A stretch of DNA of 64,000 bases from Granulosicoccus sp963833195 (GTDB lineage Bacteria > Pseudomonadota > Gammaproteobacteria > Granulosicoccales > Granulosicoccaceae). The DNA lies in the NCBI GenBank assembly GCA_963833195.1, contig CAWHXF010000027.1, positions 2,852,001 through 2,916,000 of the forward strand, in the 5' to 3' direction. How positions within the stretch are numbered: position 1 is the stretch's first letter; each line of letters starts with the position of its first letter. The notes beneath the pieces are model-generated. The model was not told the origin of the DNA. It made no database searches and saw only the letters and a list, made by a program, of their open reading frames with translations. The position numbers and the translations under genes were made by a program. Shown here in pieces: positions 44,016 to 53,138 of the stretch.

Positions 44016-44959
44016 GCGCCGAGACGCGCACGCTCCGGATCGATCTGGGCGAGCGCTCCTACCCCATCCACGTGGGCGCGGGGCTGCTCGGGGACGGCGC
44101 CCGCGGCGGCCCGCCCTCCCCGCTCGCGGGCTTCGTGCAGCGCCGTGCCCTCGTCGTCACGAACGAGACCGTCGCGCCGCTGTACCTCGACCGGGTGCTG
44201 GCGAGCCTGGGCAACCTGCCGTCCGATCACGTGGTGTTGCCCGACGGCGAGGAGCACAAGCACCTGCAGGCGCTCGAACCCGTCTGGGAGGCGCTGCTGT
44301 CCGGCGGCTTCGACCGCGGCTGCACGCTGGTGGCGCTGGGCGGCGGCGTGGTGGGCGACATGACGGGCTTCGCGGCGGCGAGCTACCAGCGCGGCGTGGA
44401 CTTCGTGCAGTTGCCCACGACCCTGCTGGCGCAGGTGGACTCCTCCGTCGGCGGCAAGACGGGCGTGAACCACCCCCTGGGCAAGAACATGATCGGCGCG
44501 TTCCACCAGCCCGTGGGGGTGATCTGCGACGTGACCACGCTCGACACGCTGCCCGACGAGGAGGTCTCGGCCGGGCTCGCCGAGGTCATCAAGTACGGCT
44601 TCATCACGGACGCCGACTTCTTCGCCTGGCTGGAGGGTAACGTCGAGGCGCTGCGCGCGCGCGACCGGGCGGCCACCATCGAGGCCGTGCACCGCTCGTG
44701 CGCGATCAAGGCGCGCGTGGTGGAGGCCGACGAGCGCGAGCACGGCGTGCGCGCGCTGCTGAACCTCGGCCACACCTTCGGGCACGCCATCGAGGCGGCC
44801 AGCGGCTACGGCGCCTGGCTGCACGGCGCGGCCGTGGCGGCCGGCACGGCCATGGCGCTGGACCTGGCCGTGCGGCTCGGCGAGATCGACGAGGGGGTGC
44901 GCGTCCGGGGCCTGCGGCTGCTGGAGCGTGCGGGGCTGCCGACGCGCCCGCCGACAGCC
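44012..44959 (+). CDS. aroB: 3-Dehydroquinate synthase, C-terminus missing
   Basis: Second shikimate-pathway enzyme, an NAD- and metal-dependent lyase. The first ~315 residues are normal: VLPDGEEHKHLQALEPVWEALL, ALGGGVVGDMTGFAAASYQRGVDFVQLPTTLLAQVDSSVGGKTGVN, AEVIKYGFI and NLGHTFGHAIE with metal ligands. After GLPTRPPT the sequence ceases to be AroB; the expected final ~45 residues with the AVDKKV-type segment are absent. The frame continues into a BVMO fragment to 45433. GTG start overlapping aroK. Confidence 0.9.
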
Positions 44960-44975
44960 ATGAATGCGATCAAGG
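44957..44975. other. Junction between two compositionally different segments
   Basis: At this point AroB similarity stops and Baeyer-Villiger monooxygenase similarity begins in the same reading frame. The 60 bases from 44881 contain 13 A/T; the 60 from 45061 contain 22. Codon choice and gene content also change: gammaproteobacterial-type order upstream, alphaproteobacterial catabolic operons downstream. There is no direct repeat, att-like site or transposase at the seam. Confidence 0.85.
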
Positions 44976-45433
44976 GATCGTGGAACCGCATTGATGTGCG
45001 GGGCAAGGACGGGCTGAAGCTGAAGGATGAATGGGACAAGGGCGTGAAAACCTATCTGGGGCTTCAATGCGGCGGCTTTCCCAACTTCTTCACCCTGGTT
45101 GGGCCGCAGAACCCGGCGACCTTCTGCAACATCCCCCGCTGTTCGGCTGTGGTGGTCGACTGGCTGAGCGAGATGATGGAGCACGCGAGGGCAGAGGGCA
45201 TCCGCCGGATCGAGCCGGAGCGCGAGGCCATCGACTCCTGGACCGGCTATTGCGACAAACTGATGAGCCGGATGCTGCTCGGGCAGACGAACTCGTGGTT
45301 TACCGGGATCAACAAGAACATCGAGGGCCGCGACAAGCGGGAGACGCTGCTTTTTGTTGGTGGCAACCCGAAGTTTCGCCAGTATAGCGAAGACGTGCGC
45401 GATAATGGCTACCGGGGATTTCAGTTTTCCTGA
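44960..45433 (+). pseudogene. Baeyer-Villiger monooxygenase, C-terminal fragment
   Basis: FAD/NADPH-dependent monooxygenase that would insert oxygen next to a ketone. Only the last ~157 residues are present: GSWNRIDVRGKDGLKLKDEWDKG, then TYLGLQCGGFPNFFTLVGPQNPATFCNIPRC, WLSEMMEHARAEGIRRIEP and NSWFTGINKNIEGRDKRETLLFVGGNPKFRQYSEDV. The FAD-binding GxGxxG, the BVMO fingerprint and NADPH domain are lost at the seam. In the source genome it probably belonged to the catabolic region downstream. Confidence 0.8.
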
Positions 45434-45660
45434 CATGACGGAGCGGGCCGGCCGAGAGCGCCGGGCGGGGCACCGGGCATGCATAAGGTAAGCCCCGTGC
45501 AGGCCGGTGGGAGGCGCCGGGCCGGGCGGATTGGCGGCGGGCTCTGCATACCAGCGTTGCGACCTTTGGCGGTGATGGAGGCGGGATCGCCCGATACTGT
45601 CATGCTCACCGGGGATGCGCCGCCTGAAGCTGCGGCGCCCGGAGTCTGGGAGGACACGAT

Positions 45661-46647
45661 ATGAGACCGATCTTGCTGGCAACCTGTGCCACCTTTCTTG
45701 CCGCGCCGACCTTTGCGCAGGGCACATCCGAGGCCTGCGCGGCCGCCGCAGGGGAGCCGTCGCTGGTGTGGTATTCTTCGCAGGATCCGTCCCGGAACGA
45801 GGCCGCTGCAGAGGCCTTCACTGCCGCCAATCCGGAGATCGAGATCGAGCATTTCCGCCTCTCGACCGGGAAGTTGGCGACGCGCTATGCCACAGAGCGA
45901 GACGCGGGCGTCATCTACGCCGATGTCATCTCGCTGGCCGATCCGGTGTTCATCGTGCAGGGCAACGCCGATGGGTGGTTTGCGCCGCTCTCCAAGGAGG
46001 AGATCCCTGCGCTGGCCGGTTTCGACGATGCGTGGCTCGAGAACAACGCGGTGACCACGAGCCTGAGCATGTTGGGTTTTGCCTATAATACCGATCAGGC
46101 GGGAGACGCTGCGCCGGTGAGTTGGGAGGACATCCTGAAGCCCGAATACAAGGGCCGGATCATCCTTGGCGATCCGCGCAACGTGCCTTCTTACATGGCG
46201 CTTTTCCGCATTCTGAAGGACAAGCTGGGAGACGATTATCTCACGCGGCTGGCCGAGCAGGAACCGGTCCTCGTGCCCAGCGTGGTGCCCGCCACCCAGC
46301 AGCTTGCTGCCGGAGAGGTGGCGATCGTGCTGCCCAACGTGATGACCGTGGTGCGGGTGCTCAAGGAGGAGGGTGCGCCGATTGACTTTACGGCCCCTGA
46401 GCTGACCACCGGCAACGAGTTCGAGACGATGATCTCGCAGGGCGCCGACAGCCCGAATGCGGCGGTCTGTTTCCTGTCCTTCCTGCTTTCGGACGAGGGG
46501 CAGATTGCCTACAACGGGCTGACCAGCGTGTCACCCAAGCAGGCCTACGACGAGACCGCGCCGATGCCGGGGGATTACGTCGATCCGGATATCGCCTCGA
46601 TCGGGGATGACGCGCCGGAAATCGTCAAGCTTCTGAAGCTGGAGTAG
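45661..46647 (+). CDS. Iron(III)-type ABC transporter substrate-binding protein
   Basis: 328 residues with signal peptide (ILLATCATFLAAPTFAQG). SLVWYSSQDPSRNEAAAEAFTAANPEIEIEHFRLSTGKLATRYATERDAGVIYADVISLADP and AYNTDQAGDAAPVSWEDILKPEYKGRIILGDPRNVPSY are typical of the FbpA-like group. A strong ribosome site (GGGAGGAC) precedes the ATG. First gene of a three-gene importer; the ligand could be iron or an organic acid, as related proteins vary. Confidence 0.87.
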   Translation: MRPILLATCATFLAAPTFAQGTSEACAAAAGEPSLVWYSSQDPSRNEAAAEAFTAANPEIEIEHFRLSTGKLATRYATERDAGVIYADVISLADPVFIVQGNADGWFAPLSKEEIPALAGFDDAWLENNAVTTSLSMLGFAYNTDQAGDAAPVSWEDILKPEYKGRIILGDPRNVPSYMALFRILKDKLGDDYLTRLAEQEPVLVPSVVPATQQLAAGEVAIVLPNVMTVVRVLKEEGAPIDFTAPELTTGNEFETMISQGADSPNAAVCFLSFLLSDEGQIAYNGLTSVSPKQAYDETAPMPGDYVDPDIASIGDDAPEIVKLLKLE

Positions 46648-46670
46648 GATCTCACGTGCGGCAGGAAAGT

Positions 46671-47783
46671 ATGGCAGAGGCCACCTCCGGGCTGGCCTTG
46701 GAGGTGACTGGCCTCAGGAAGACATTCCGCCGGTCCGATGGCGGGATGGTGCGGGCAATCGACGATGTGTCGCTGCGGGTCGGGCAGGGGGACTTCGTGG
46801 TGCTGCTGGGGCCGAGCGGCTGCGGCAAGACCACCTTGCTGCGCGCCGTGGCCGGGCTGGAAACGCCCGACGAGGGGCGGATTGGGGTGCCGCGCGGCTC
46901 GCTTTTCGACAGCGCCGCGGGGTTGAATTTGGCCCCGGAGCGGCGGCAGGTGGGTATGGTATTTCAGAGCTACGCGCTCTGGCCGCACATGACCGTGGCG
47001 CGCAACGTAGCCTACCCGATGCGGATGCGCGGTGTGGCGCGGGCCGAGCGTGAACGTAGGGTTTCGGACATTCTGCAGAAAATGCATATCGGCGACCTTG
47101 GGCCGAGCTTTCCGTCGGCGATCAGCGGAGGGCAGCAGCAGCGCGTTGCCCTTGCGCGGGCGCTGGTGTGCGGCGATCCGCTGATACTGTTCGACGAGCC
47201 GCTATCGAACGTCGATGCCAAGGTGCGCGAGCATCTGCGGCTCGAGATCCTGACGATGCAGCGAGAGTTCGGGTTTACCGCGCTTTACGTCACCCACGAT
47301 CAGGAAGAGGCGATGGCGCTGGCAAGTCATATCGCCGTGGTCGATGCGGGGCGGGTGGCGCAATACGGACCCCCCGAAGAGATCTACTCCCGCCCGGCCA
47401 CCTTGGATGTGGCGCGCTTCATCGGCACCGCCAACGAGCTGCCGGTCGAGATCGGCGAGGGCGGGGCGGTCACAACGCCCGCTGGACAGGTAAGGGTTGC
47501 GGCGCCGCCGCCCGGGGGCGGCAGCAAAGACGCGATCTTGCTGAGCCGCCCCGAGCAGTGGCGGATCAAGGCGCGGGGCCCGGAGGGGCTGCACGGGCGG
47601 GTGGTGTCTTCGGCCTTTTTGGGGCCGGTCATGGAGCATGTGGTGCAGCTTGAGTCCAGAGGCTCCGACGCGCTGACCCTGTTGATCAGGGGCGGACCTT
47701 CGGGCCGCTTTCCGGTGGGGACGGAAGTGAGCTGTCTGATCGAGCCGGACGGGCCGATGCTGTTTGCGGCGGTGCCCGCATGA
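46671..47783 (+). CDS. ABC transporter ATP-binding protein (FbpC/PotA type)
   Basis: 370 residues; Walker A GPSGCGKTT, Q-loop MVFQSYALWPHMTV, signature ISGGQQQRVALARALV, Walker B ILFDEPLSNVD, switch VTHDQEEAMA, then a TOBE-type domain. The ATG at 46671 (AGGA just upstream) was chosen over a GTG at 46656. The 3' end overlaps the permease start by four bases. Confidence 0.92.
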   Translation: MAEATSGLALEVTGLRKTFRRSDGGMVRAIDDVSLRVGQGDFVVLLGPSGCGKTTLLRAVAGLETPDEGRIGVPRGSLFDSAAGLNLAPERRQVGMVFQSYALWPHMTVARNVAYPMRMRGVARAERERRVSDILQKMHIGDLGPSFPSAISGGQQQRVALARALVCGDPLILFDEPLSNVDAKVREHLRLEILTMQREFGFTALYVTHDQEEAMALASHIAVVDAGRVAQYGPPEEIYSRPATLDVARFIGTANELPVEIGEGGAVTTPAGQVRVAAPPPGGGSKDAILLSRPEQWRIKARGPEGLHGRVVSSAFLGPVMEHVVQLESRGSDALTLLIRGGPSGRFPVGTEVSCLIEPDGPMLFAAVPA

Positions 47784-49486
47784 TGAGCAAGGCTACGACT
47801 ATTGCCCCGCGCAGGCGCTGGCCTGGCGGCTTCACGCTGTTTGCCGGGCTGCTGTCGCTGACCATTGCGGCAATGATCCTCTACCCTCTAGTAGATGTGT
47901 TCCTGACAACCTTCTTTCCGGGAGGTCGGTTTGCGGTGGAGGCGTTTCGGACGGTGGCGGAGTTGGGGCTGGGCGGGTTGCTGGCGGACACGCTGCTGGC
48001 GGTCGGGACGGCCTCGGCGCTGGCGGTATTCATCGGCAGCCTTTTTGCATGGCTGACGGAGCGGGGCGATCTTGGACTGAACACGCTCGGTGCGGCGCTG
48101 CCCGTGCTGCCGCTGATGGTGCCGCCGATTGCCGGTGCTATCGGCTGGGTGCTTCTGGCGGCACCCCGTTCGGGGTTTCTGAACGCATGGACGGCGGCGC
48201 TGCTGGAGCGCATCGGCGTGACGATTAATGGGCCGATCATCGACATCTTCTCGATGAAAGGGCTGATCTTCGTCTATGTCATCTACCTTGTGCCGCATGT
48301 CTTCCTGACCGTCACCGCGGCGCTGCGCAACCTCGACCCCTCGCTAGAAGAGGCCGCACGGGTGAGCGGGGCGGGGGCATTTGCCACGCTCCGGACAGTG
48401 ACGCTTCCGGCAGTACTGCCGCAGGTGATCGCCGGGGGTATCCTTGCGCTGATCACCGGCTTGGCGCTGTTTTCAGTGCCGCTGGTGGTGGGCGGGCAGG
48501 CCGGGATCGAGGTGCTTTCGGTGCGGATCGTACATCTGATGACGGTCTCCTACCCACCACGCACCGGCGAGGCACTGATCCTTGGCATGGTCATTCTGGT
48601 CGCCATCGGTCTGTGCTGGTGGGTGCAGCGCCGGGTGCTGGCGCGGGGCGCCTTTGCGACCATCGCCGGCAAGGGCCAGCGGGTCGCGCGGGTGAGCCTT
48701 GGCGTGCTGCGCTGGCCGGCGCGGATCATTCTGGGGCTTTACGTGCTGATCGCCTCGGTCCTGCCGGTGGGGGCGCTGATCCTTGTCAGCCTGCAGGCCT
48801 TCTGGACCCCGAAGGTCATCTGGTCGCGGCTGGATCTCGACAATTACCGCGACCTCTTTGACAGCAGCTTTGTCACTGATGGTTTGCGCAACAGCCTTGC
48901 GCTTGGCATCGCAGGGGCGACGGTGGGCATGTTCATCGCGGCGGTCATTGTCTACTGGGTCGACCGCAACCGGGGCAGGCGGCGGGCGGCGCTAGTGGAT
49001 GGCGTGACCAAGCTGCCGGCGGCGCTTTCACATCTGGTGATCGGGATCGCCTTCATCGCCGCCTATGCGGGAGCACCGTTTTACCTGCATGGCACGCTGG
49101 CGATCCTATTCATGGCCTATATCGTACTCTACACGCCTCAGAGCACCTTCACCAGCAATGCCGCGCTTGTGCAGGTCGGCCCGAGCCTGATTGAAGCCTC
49201 GCTGGTGGCCGGGGCCGGGATGGGGCGCAGCTTTTTCAACGTGACGCTGCCACTGATGACGCCGGGGCTGATGGCGGGCTGGACCATGCTGTTCGTGTTG
49301 ATCGCGGGCGACATCACCGCCTCGTCGATGCTGGCGGGCAGCCGGAATCCGGTTGCGGGTTTCGTGATCCTCGACCTGTGGACCAATGGGTCCTTCCCGC
49401 CGCTGGCGGCCTTCGCAACGGTGGTCACCTTCTCGATGATGGCGATCGTGCTGCTTTCGATCGTGTTGACACGGCGCACCAGATAG
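47780..49486 (+). CDS. Iron(III)-type ABC transporter permease, two-domain
   Basis: 568-residue inner-membrane protein with two permease domains, as in FbpB. EAA loops: LEEAARVSGAGAFATLRTVTLPAVLPQVIA in the first half and LIEASLVAGAGMGRSFFNVTLPLMTPGLMAG in the second. At least twelve hydrophobic segments. Follows SBP and ATPase genes in the conventional order, unlike the separated set at 19-23 kb. Confidence 0.92.
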   Translation: MMSKATTIAPRRRWPGGFTLFAGLLSLTIAAMILYPLVDVFLTTFFPGGRFAVEAFRTVAELGLGGLLADTLLAVGTASALAVFIGSLFAWLTERGDLGLNTLGAALPVLPLMVPPIAGAIGWVLLAAPRSGFLNAWTAALLERIGVTINGPIIDIFSMKGLIFVYVIYLVPHVFLTVTAALRNLDPSLEEAARVSGAGAFATLRTVTLPAVLPQVIAGGILALITGLALFSVPLVVGGQAGIEVLSVRIVHLMTVSYPPRTGEALILGMVILVAIGLCWWVQRRVLARGAFATIAGKGQRVARVSLGVLRWPARIILGLYVLIASVLPVGALILVSLQAFWTPKVIWSRLDLDNYRDLFDSSFVTDGLRNSLALGIAGATVGMFIAAVIVYWVDRNRGRRRAALVDGVTKLPAALSHLVIGIAFIAAYAGAPFYLHGTLAILFMAYIVLYTPQSTFTSNAALVQVGPSLIEASLVAGAGMGRSFFNVTLPLMTPGLMAGWTMLFVLIAGDITASSMLAGSRNPVAGFVILDLWTNGSFPPLAAFATVVTFSMMAIVLLSIVLTRRTR

Positions 49487-49488
49487 AA

Positions 49489-49518
49489 AAGGCGCGCGGG
49501 CTCCCCCCCGCGCGCCTT
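49489..49518. terminator. Strong bidirectional terminator
   Basis: AAGGCGCGCGGG (49489-49500) and CCCGCGCGCCTT (49507-49518) form a perfect 12-bp stem with a 6-base loop. A short A-run precedes it and TT closes it, so it can act in both directions between the plus-strand permease and minus-strand LysR gene, which converge here. Confidence 0.85.
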
Positions 49519-49543
49519 GAGCGCTCCGCCCGGTGCGCGGCGG

Positions 49544-50495
49544 CTATTCGCCAGCGGCGAGGGCGAGCGGGGCCTGCTGATCGAAGTAGGACTGCCGCTT
49601 GAAGCTTTCCACCATGAAGTCGAGGAAGGTGCGGACCTTCTTGCACTGGCTGCGGCTGGGCATGAAGACCGCGTAGATGCCGTGGTTGAAGTCGTCGACC
49701 GTGACTTCGAAGTCGGTGAGGATCTCTACCAGTCGCCCGCTGCGGAGGTCTTCGCGCACCGACCAGTCGGTCATATGGCCGATGCCGACATGGCTTCGTA
49801 GCGAGCGCCGGATCATCGAGCCGTTGTCGGTGGTGAGTTGGCCCTCGGGTTCGATGACGTATTCCTCGCCGCCGGGATCGCGGAAGCGCCAAACCACCGG
49901 GTTGGCATCCATCTTGCAGACGATGCAATTGTGCGCCTTCAACTCTTCGGGCGTGGTCGGCTCGCCGTGCAATTCGAGATACTCGGGGCTGGCGACGATG
50001 ACGCGGCGCGAGTCGGCCAGCTTGCGGGCGATCAGCATGGAATCCTGAAGTACGCCGGTTCTGATGTCGACATCGATGCCGTGCTTAAGCATGTCGATAT
50101 TGTGCTCGTTGGTCATGGAAATGGAGACCGAGATTTCGGGATGTTCCTTGAGGAACAGCGGGATCAGCGGGGCGACGCAAATGTTGCCGATGGCCACGCG
50201 GGAATGTACCTTGAGCATGCCCTTCGGCTCGGAATGCACGCCCTTGGCGTAGGCGGTGGCCTCTTCGAGATCGGCGAGAATCCGTTCGACCTTGGGCAGA
50301 TAGGCCTCCCCGGCCTCGGTAAGACCGAGCTTGCGGCTGGTCTTGGCCAGTAGGTTAAAGCCGAGTTGCCGCTCGAGGCTGTCGATGCTGCGCGACACCG
50401 TTGCGGGCGATATGCCCAGTTCGCGCGCCGCCGCCGACAGGCTGCCGACTTCGAACCGCTTCTGCGAAATGGCGCAGGCTGTGCAATGTATCCAT
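49544..50495 (-). pseudogene. LysR-family regulator, frameshifted in the DNA-binding domain
   Basis: Likely regulator of the divergent catabolic operon. After a strong ribosome site (GGGAGGAAG), ATG 50495 begins MDTLHSLRHFAEAV. The helix-turn-helix EVGSLSAAARELGISPATVSRSIDSLERQLG is in another frame; one surplus base near 50455 (GCGGTTCGAAGTC) explains it. The co-inducer domain from ILADLEEATAYAKGVHSEPKGMLKVHSRVAIG to the C-terminus is intact. A GTG at 50398 would give only a protein without most of the helix-turn-helix. About 315 residues when repaired. Confidence 0.8.
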
Positions 50496-50959
50496 GTCTT
50501 CCTCCCTGGTCAGGCGGTGACGATCAGGGGGCCAGTTTCACCTGTCTCTCCCCAAGACAATCCGGTGAAGCCGCCCCCGCGCACCGCGCTTCAGAAAACC
50601 GATGAGTTTTCTATCAGAACCTATGGTTTTGCAAGTTACTCCTCATTGCTCAAAAAGCAAGCGCATCTTGACTGCCCACGGTTCAGGCCCGCGTGGCAGG
50701 GCGTTTCGGGCCGCCGGGACAGAACGACTGGCCAGGCGGCGAGGCGCGTAATGCTGCGTTGCGCAGTGCGATCTTTCTGCCGGGGGGGCAAAGTGTATCC
50801 TCGGACGGGAGAAAGATTTGGGGCAGCGATGTCTGCCGGTCCGACCTTTCCGAAGGCTTCGATCTGGCTCGGTGAGCCCGGCAACCGCGTGTTGCCGGGG
50901 CCGGGCGAGGCTTGCCTGAAGGTCCGGGCCGGAGCTGCAGAAATAGGGAGCCCTTGGCT
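50496..50959. promoter_or_regulatory. LysR-MaoC divergent intergenic region
   Basis: About 460 bases without a gene. It contains an A/T-rich patch with the inverted repeat AGAAAAC (50593-50599), 6-base spacer, GTTTTCT (50606-50612), a candidate LysR-type operator. Near 50749 lies TAATGCTGC followed by GTGC, echoed before the SMP-30 gene. Short open frames across this stretch look like shadows. Confidence 0.5.
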
Positions 50960-51430
50960 ATGGCGAGAGAATTCAGCGATCCGGTGGAGAAGGTCTTCGA
51001 GGACTTCCAGCAGGGCGATGTGGTGACGACGCGGCGGCGCACGGTCGAGATGAGCGACATCCTCGACTTCGCCACGCTGACCGGCGATTTCTACCCGCTC
51101 CATATTGACGCCGTCTCCTGCGCAGAGGGGCGCTTCAAGTCGCGGATCGCGCATGGGCCGCTGACCTTTTCGCTGGCCGTCGGGCTGGTGGGGATGACCG
51201 GCTACTACGGCGACGCGATCGTGGCGCTGAAGGAGATTTCGGAGCTTCGCGCGACCGCCCCGGTGCTGCCGGGCGACACGTTGCATGTGCGTGCGGTGGT
51301 GGAGATGGCCGATGGAAGCAAGAGCGACAAGGCGGGGCTGATCGCGGTTCGCTACGCCGTCATCAACCAACGCGACGAGCAGGTCATGAGCTTCCTGCAG
51401 ACCATGCTCGCCAAGAAGAAAACTGCCTGA
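50960..51430 (+). CDS. MaoC-like (R)-specific enoyl-CoA hydratase
   Basis: 156-residue hot-dog fold hydratase. FATLTGDFYPLHIDAVSCAEGRFKSRIAHGPLTFSLAVGL carries the catalytic Asp and His of the MaoC type (TGDFxPxHxD). First gene of a long catabolic operon; an AGGGAG ribosome site precedes the ATG. It would hydrate an enoyl-CoA intermediate; the substrate is undetermined. Confidence 0.9.
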   Translation: MAREFSDPVEKVFEDFQQGDVVTTRRRTVEMSDILDFATLTGDFYPLHIDAVSCAEGRFKSRIAHGPLTFSLAVGLVGMTGYYGDAIVALKEISELRATAPVLPGDTLHVRAVVEMADGSKSDKAGLIAVRYAVINQRDEQVMSFLQTMLAKKKTA

Positions 51431-51444
51431 GGAGACAGCCAAAG

Positions 51445-52680
51445 ATGAGTACCGAGACATTGCCCAAGCTCTCCACCGACAAGCGTTCGCCGAACGATCC
51501 GGTGTTTGTCGGGGTCGGAGAAATCCCGTCCGGGCGTTACCCGGATCGCTCGTTTATCGGTGATCTGACCGAAGTGGCGCATCGTGCCATCAAGGACGCC
51601 GGGATGACGCGGGACGATATCGACACCATCCTGCTGATCCCCTGTCTGCATTCCTTTGCTGATCAGGCTGATCTGATCTTTTCGCGGATGGTCGAGGAGT
51701 TGGGGCTTTCGCGCAAAGCGAAGGCGAGCATGATGGCCCATTCCGGCGGCTCGACCAGCGACAACGCGGTGCGGATCGCCTCGGGTCTGATCGCATCGGG
51801 ACATGCGCGCAACGTGCTGGTGCTTCAGGCGGAGCGCTGGGGGTCGGCCGATCTGACCGAGATGGTGACGATGCTCACGCTCAACGGCATTCCGCAGGAG
51901 TGGGAGCAGCCCTCGGGGATCACTTTCAATGCCATCGGCGCGATGATCCACCAGCGTTACATGGAGGTCTCGGGTTCGACGCCGGAAGACATGGCTTCGG
52001 TTTGCGTGACCCTGCGCGACTGGGCGAATCTCAACCCCAACGCGATGTATCGAGACCGCAAGCTGACGATCGAGGAGATCATCGCTTCCAAGATGGTTTG
52101 CGATCCGCTGCACGCCAAGGAGTGCCCCATGCTCGCCGATGGCGGCGCGGCCTTCGTGATGACCACCGCCGAGAATGCCGCCAAGCACAGCGACAGCTGG
52201 GTGCGGATCAACGCCTCGGGCGGCTGTGTGAGCCACTACAGCCTCGGGCAGGAAATTGATGCGGCCACGCTGGGTTGGAAGGTGGCGGCAGACCGCGCCT
52301 ACACCCATGCCGACTGGGGACCGGAAGACGCCGATTTCGCCCAGATCTACGACAGCTATGCCGCGGTGACGACGATCGGGCTCGAGGGCTTGGGCCTTGT
52401 GCCGCCGGGCGAGGGGGCACGGTTTTGCCGGGCCGGTCATGCCTCACCGGGGGGCAAGCTGCCAATCAACACCAACGGCGGGCTGCTCTCGGCCGGTCAT
52501 ACCGGCGTGGGCGGCGGGATGGCGCTGCTGGTCGAAGGCATCCGTCAGTTGCTGCATCGCGCCGATGCGCCGCGACAAGTCGAAAACGCCCGCCGGGGCA
52601 TCATCGGTGGATCGGGCGGCAGCTACATGGACGCCCAGGTGCTTCTGCTGGAGCGGATCGAGAAGGGAGAGATTCAATGA
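51445..52680 (+). CDS. Thiolase-like protein (lipid-transfer/SCPx type), Cys replaced
   Basis: 411-residue thiolase-fold protein. The normal nucleophile loop (C in NxCxSG) reads MMAHSGGSTSDNAVRIA here, with Ser at about residue 100. The C-terminal NTNGGLLSAGHTGVGGG has the second-loop His. The DUF35 gene follows with an ATGA overlap. Such pairs often act as aldolases or retro-aldolases on CoA thioesters, as in steroid side-chain catabolism (Ltp2-DUF35); that is a family-level inference. Confidence 0.88.
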   Translation: MSTETLPKLSTDKRSPNDPVFVGVGEIPSGRYPDRSFIGDLTEVAHRAIKDAGMTRDDIDTILLIPCLHSFADQADLIFSRMVEELGLSRKAKASMMAHSGGSTSDNAVRIASGLIASGHARNVLVLQAERWGSADLTEMVTMLTLNGIPQEWEQPSGITFNAIGAMIHQRYMEVSGSTPEDMASVCVTLRDWANLNPNAMYRDRKLTIEEIIASKMVCDPLHAKECPMLADGGAAFVMTTAENAAKHSDSWVRINASGGCVSHYSLGQEIDAATLGWKVAADRAYTHADWGPEDADFAQIYDSYAAVTTIGLEGLGLVPPGEGARFCRAGHASPGGKLPINTNGGLLSAGHTGVGGGMALLVEGIRQLLHRADAPRQVENARRGIIGGSGGSYMDAQVLLLERIEKGEIQ

Positions 52681-53078
52681 GCGCTATCGTCGAGGGATTT
52701 CGCGAAGGACTGAGCAAGGGAGAGCTGCGCATTCAGACCTGCCAGGCCTGCGGAACGCATATGATGTATCCCCGTCACCGCTGCATTTCCTGCGGCTCGG
52801 ATGACCTTGGGTGGACGGTATCGAGCGGCAAGGGTGTGCTGCACACCTTCACCATCGTGCGCGCCGTGCCTCCCGCCGGTTTCGAGGACGAGCTGCCATA
52901 TGGGCTTGGCGTGGTGAAACTGGAGGAAGGCGTGCAGCTGATGGGCCGCTTGGCGCCGGATGCCGCGACAGGGGACTGGGACAATTACGCCTGCGATGCG
53001 CCGGTGGAATTTGCGCCCGAGCCCCCCGCGGGCGGCAAGGACCGTCCGGTCGCATGGTTCGCCCTTGCCGATACGTGA
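52677..53078 (+). CDS. Zn-ribbon OB-fold DUF35 protein
   Basis: 133 residues. N-terminal zinc ribbon with CQACGTHMMYPRHRCISCGSDDLGW (four cysteines), then an OB-fold with GKGVLHTFTIVRAVPPAGFEDELPYGLGVVKLEEGVQLMGRL. It is the partner of the thiolase-like protein before it, as in known thiolase-DUF35 complexes where it brings the acyl-CoA to the active site. Starts overlapping the previous stop. Confidence 0.9.
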   Translation: MSAIVEGFREGLSKGELRIQTCQACGTHMMYPRHRCISCGSDDLGWTVSSGKGVLHTFTIVRAVPPAGFEDELPYGLGVVKLEEGVQLMGRLAPDAATGDWDNYACDAPVEFAPEPPAGGKDRPVAWFALADT

Positions 53079-53138
53079 ACACCCCATGCGCCCGGGGCGG
53101 CCGGGCCACCGCGGGCCGATGACAGAGGAGAGGCAGCA

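Noticed and set aside
44957..44975. Junction as a site-specific integration (att) site or transposon end
   Set aside because: No direct or inverted repeat, integrase, transposase or tRNA is found on either side.
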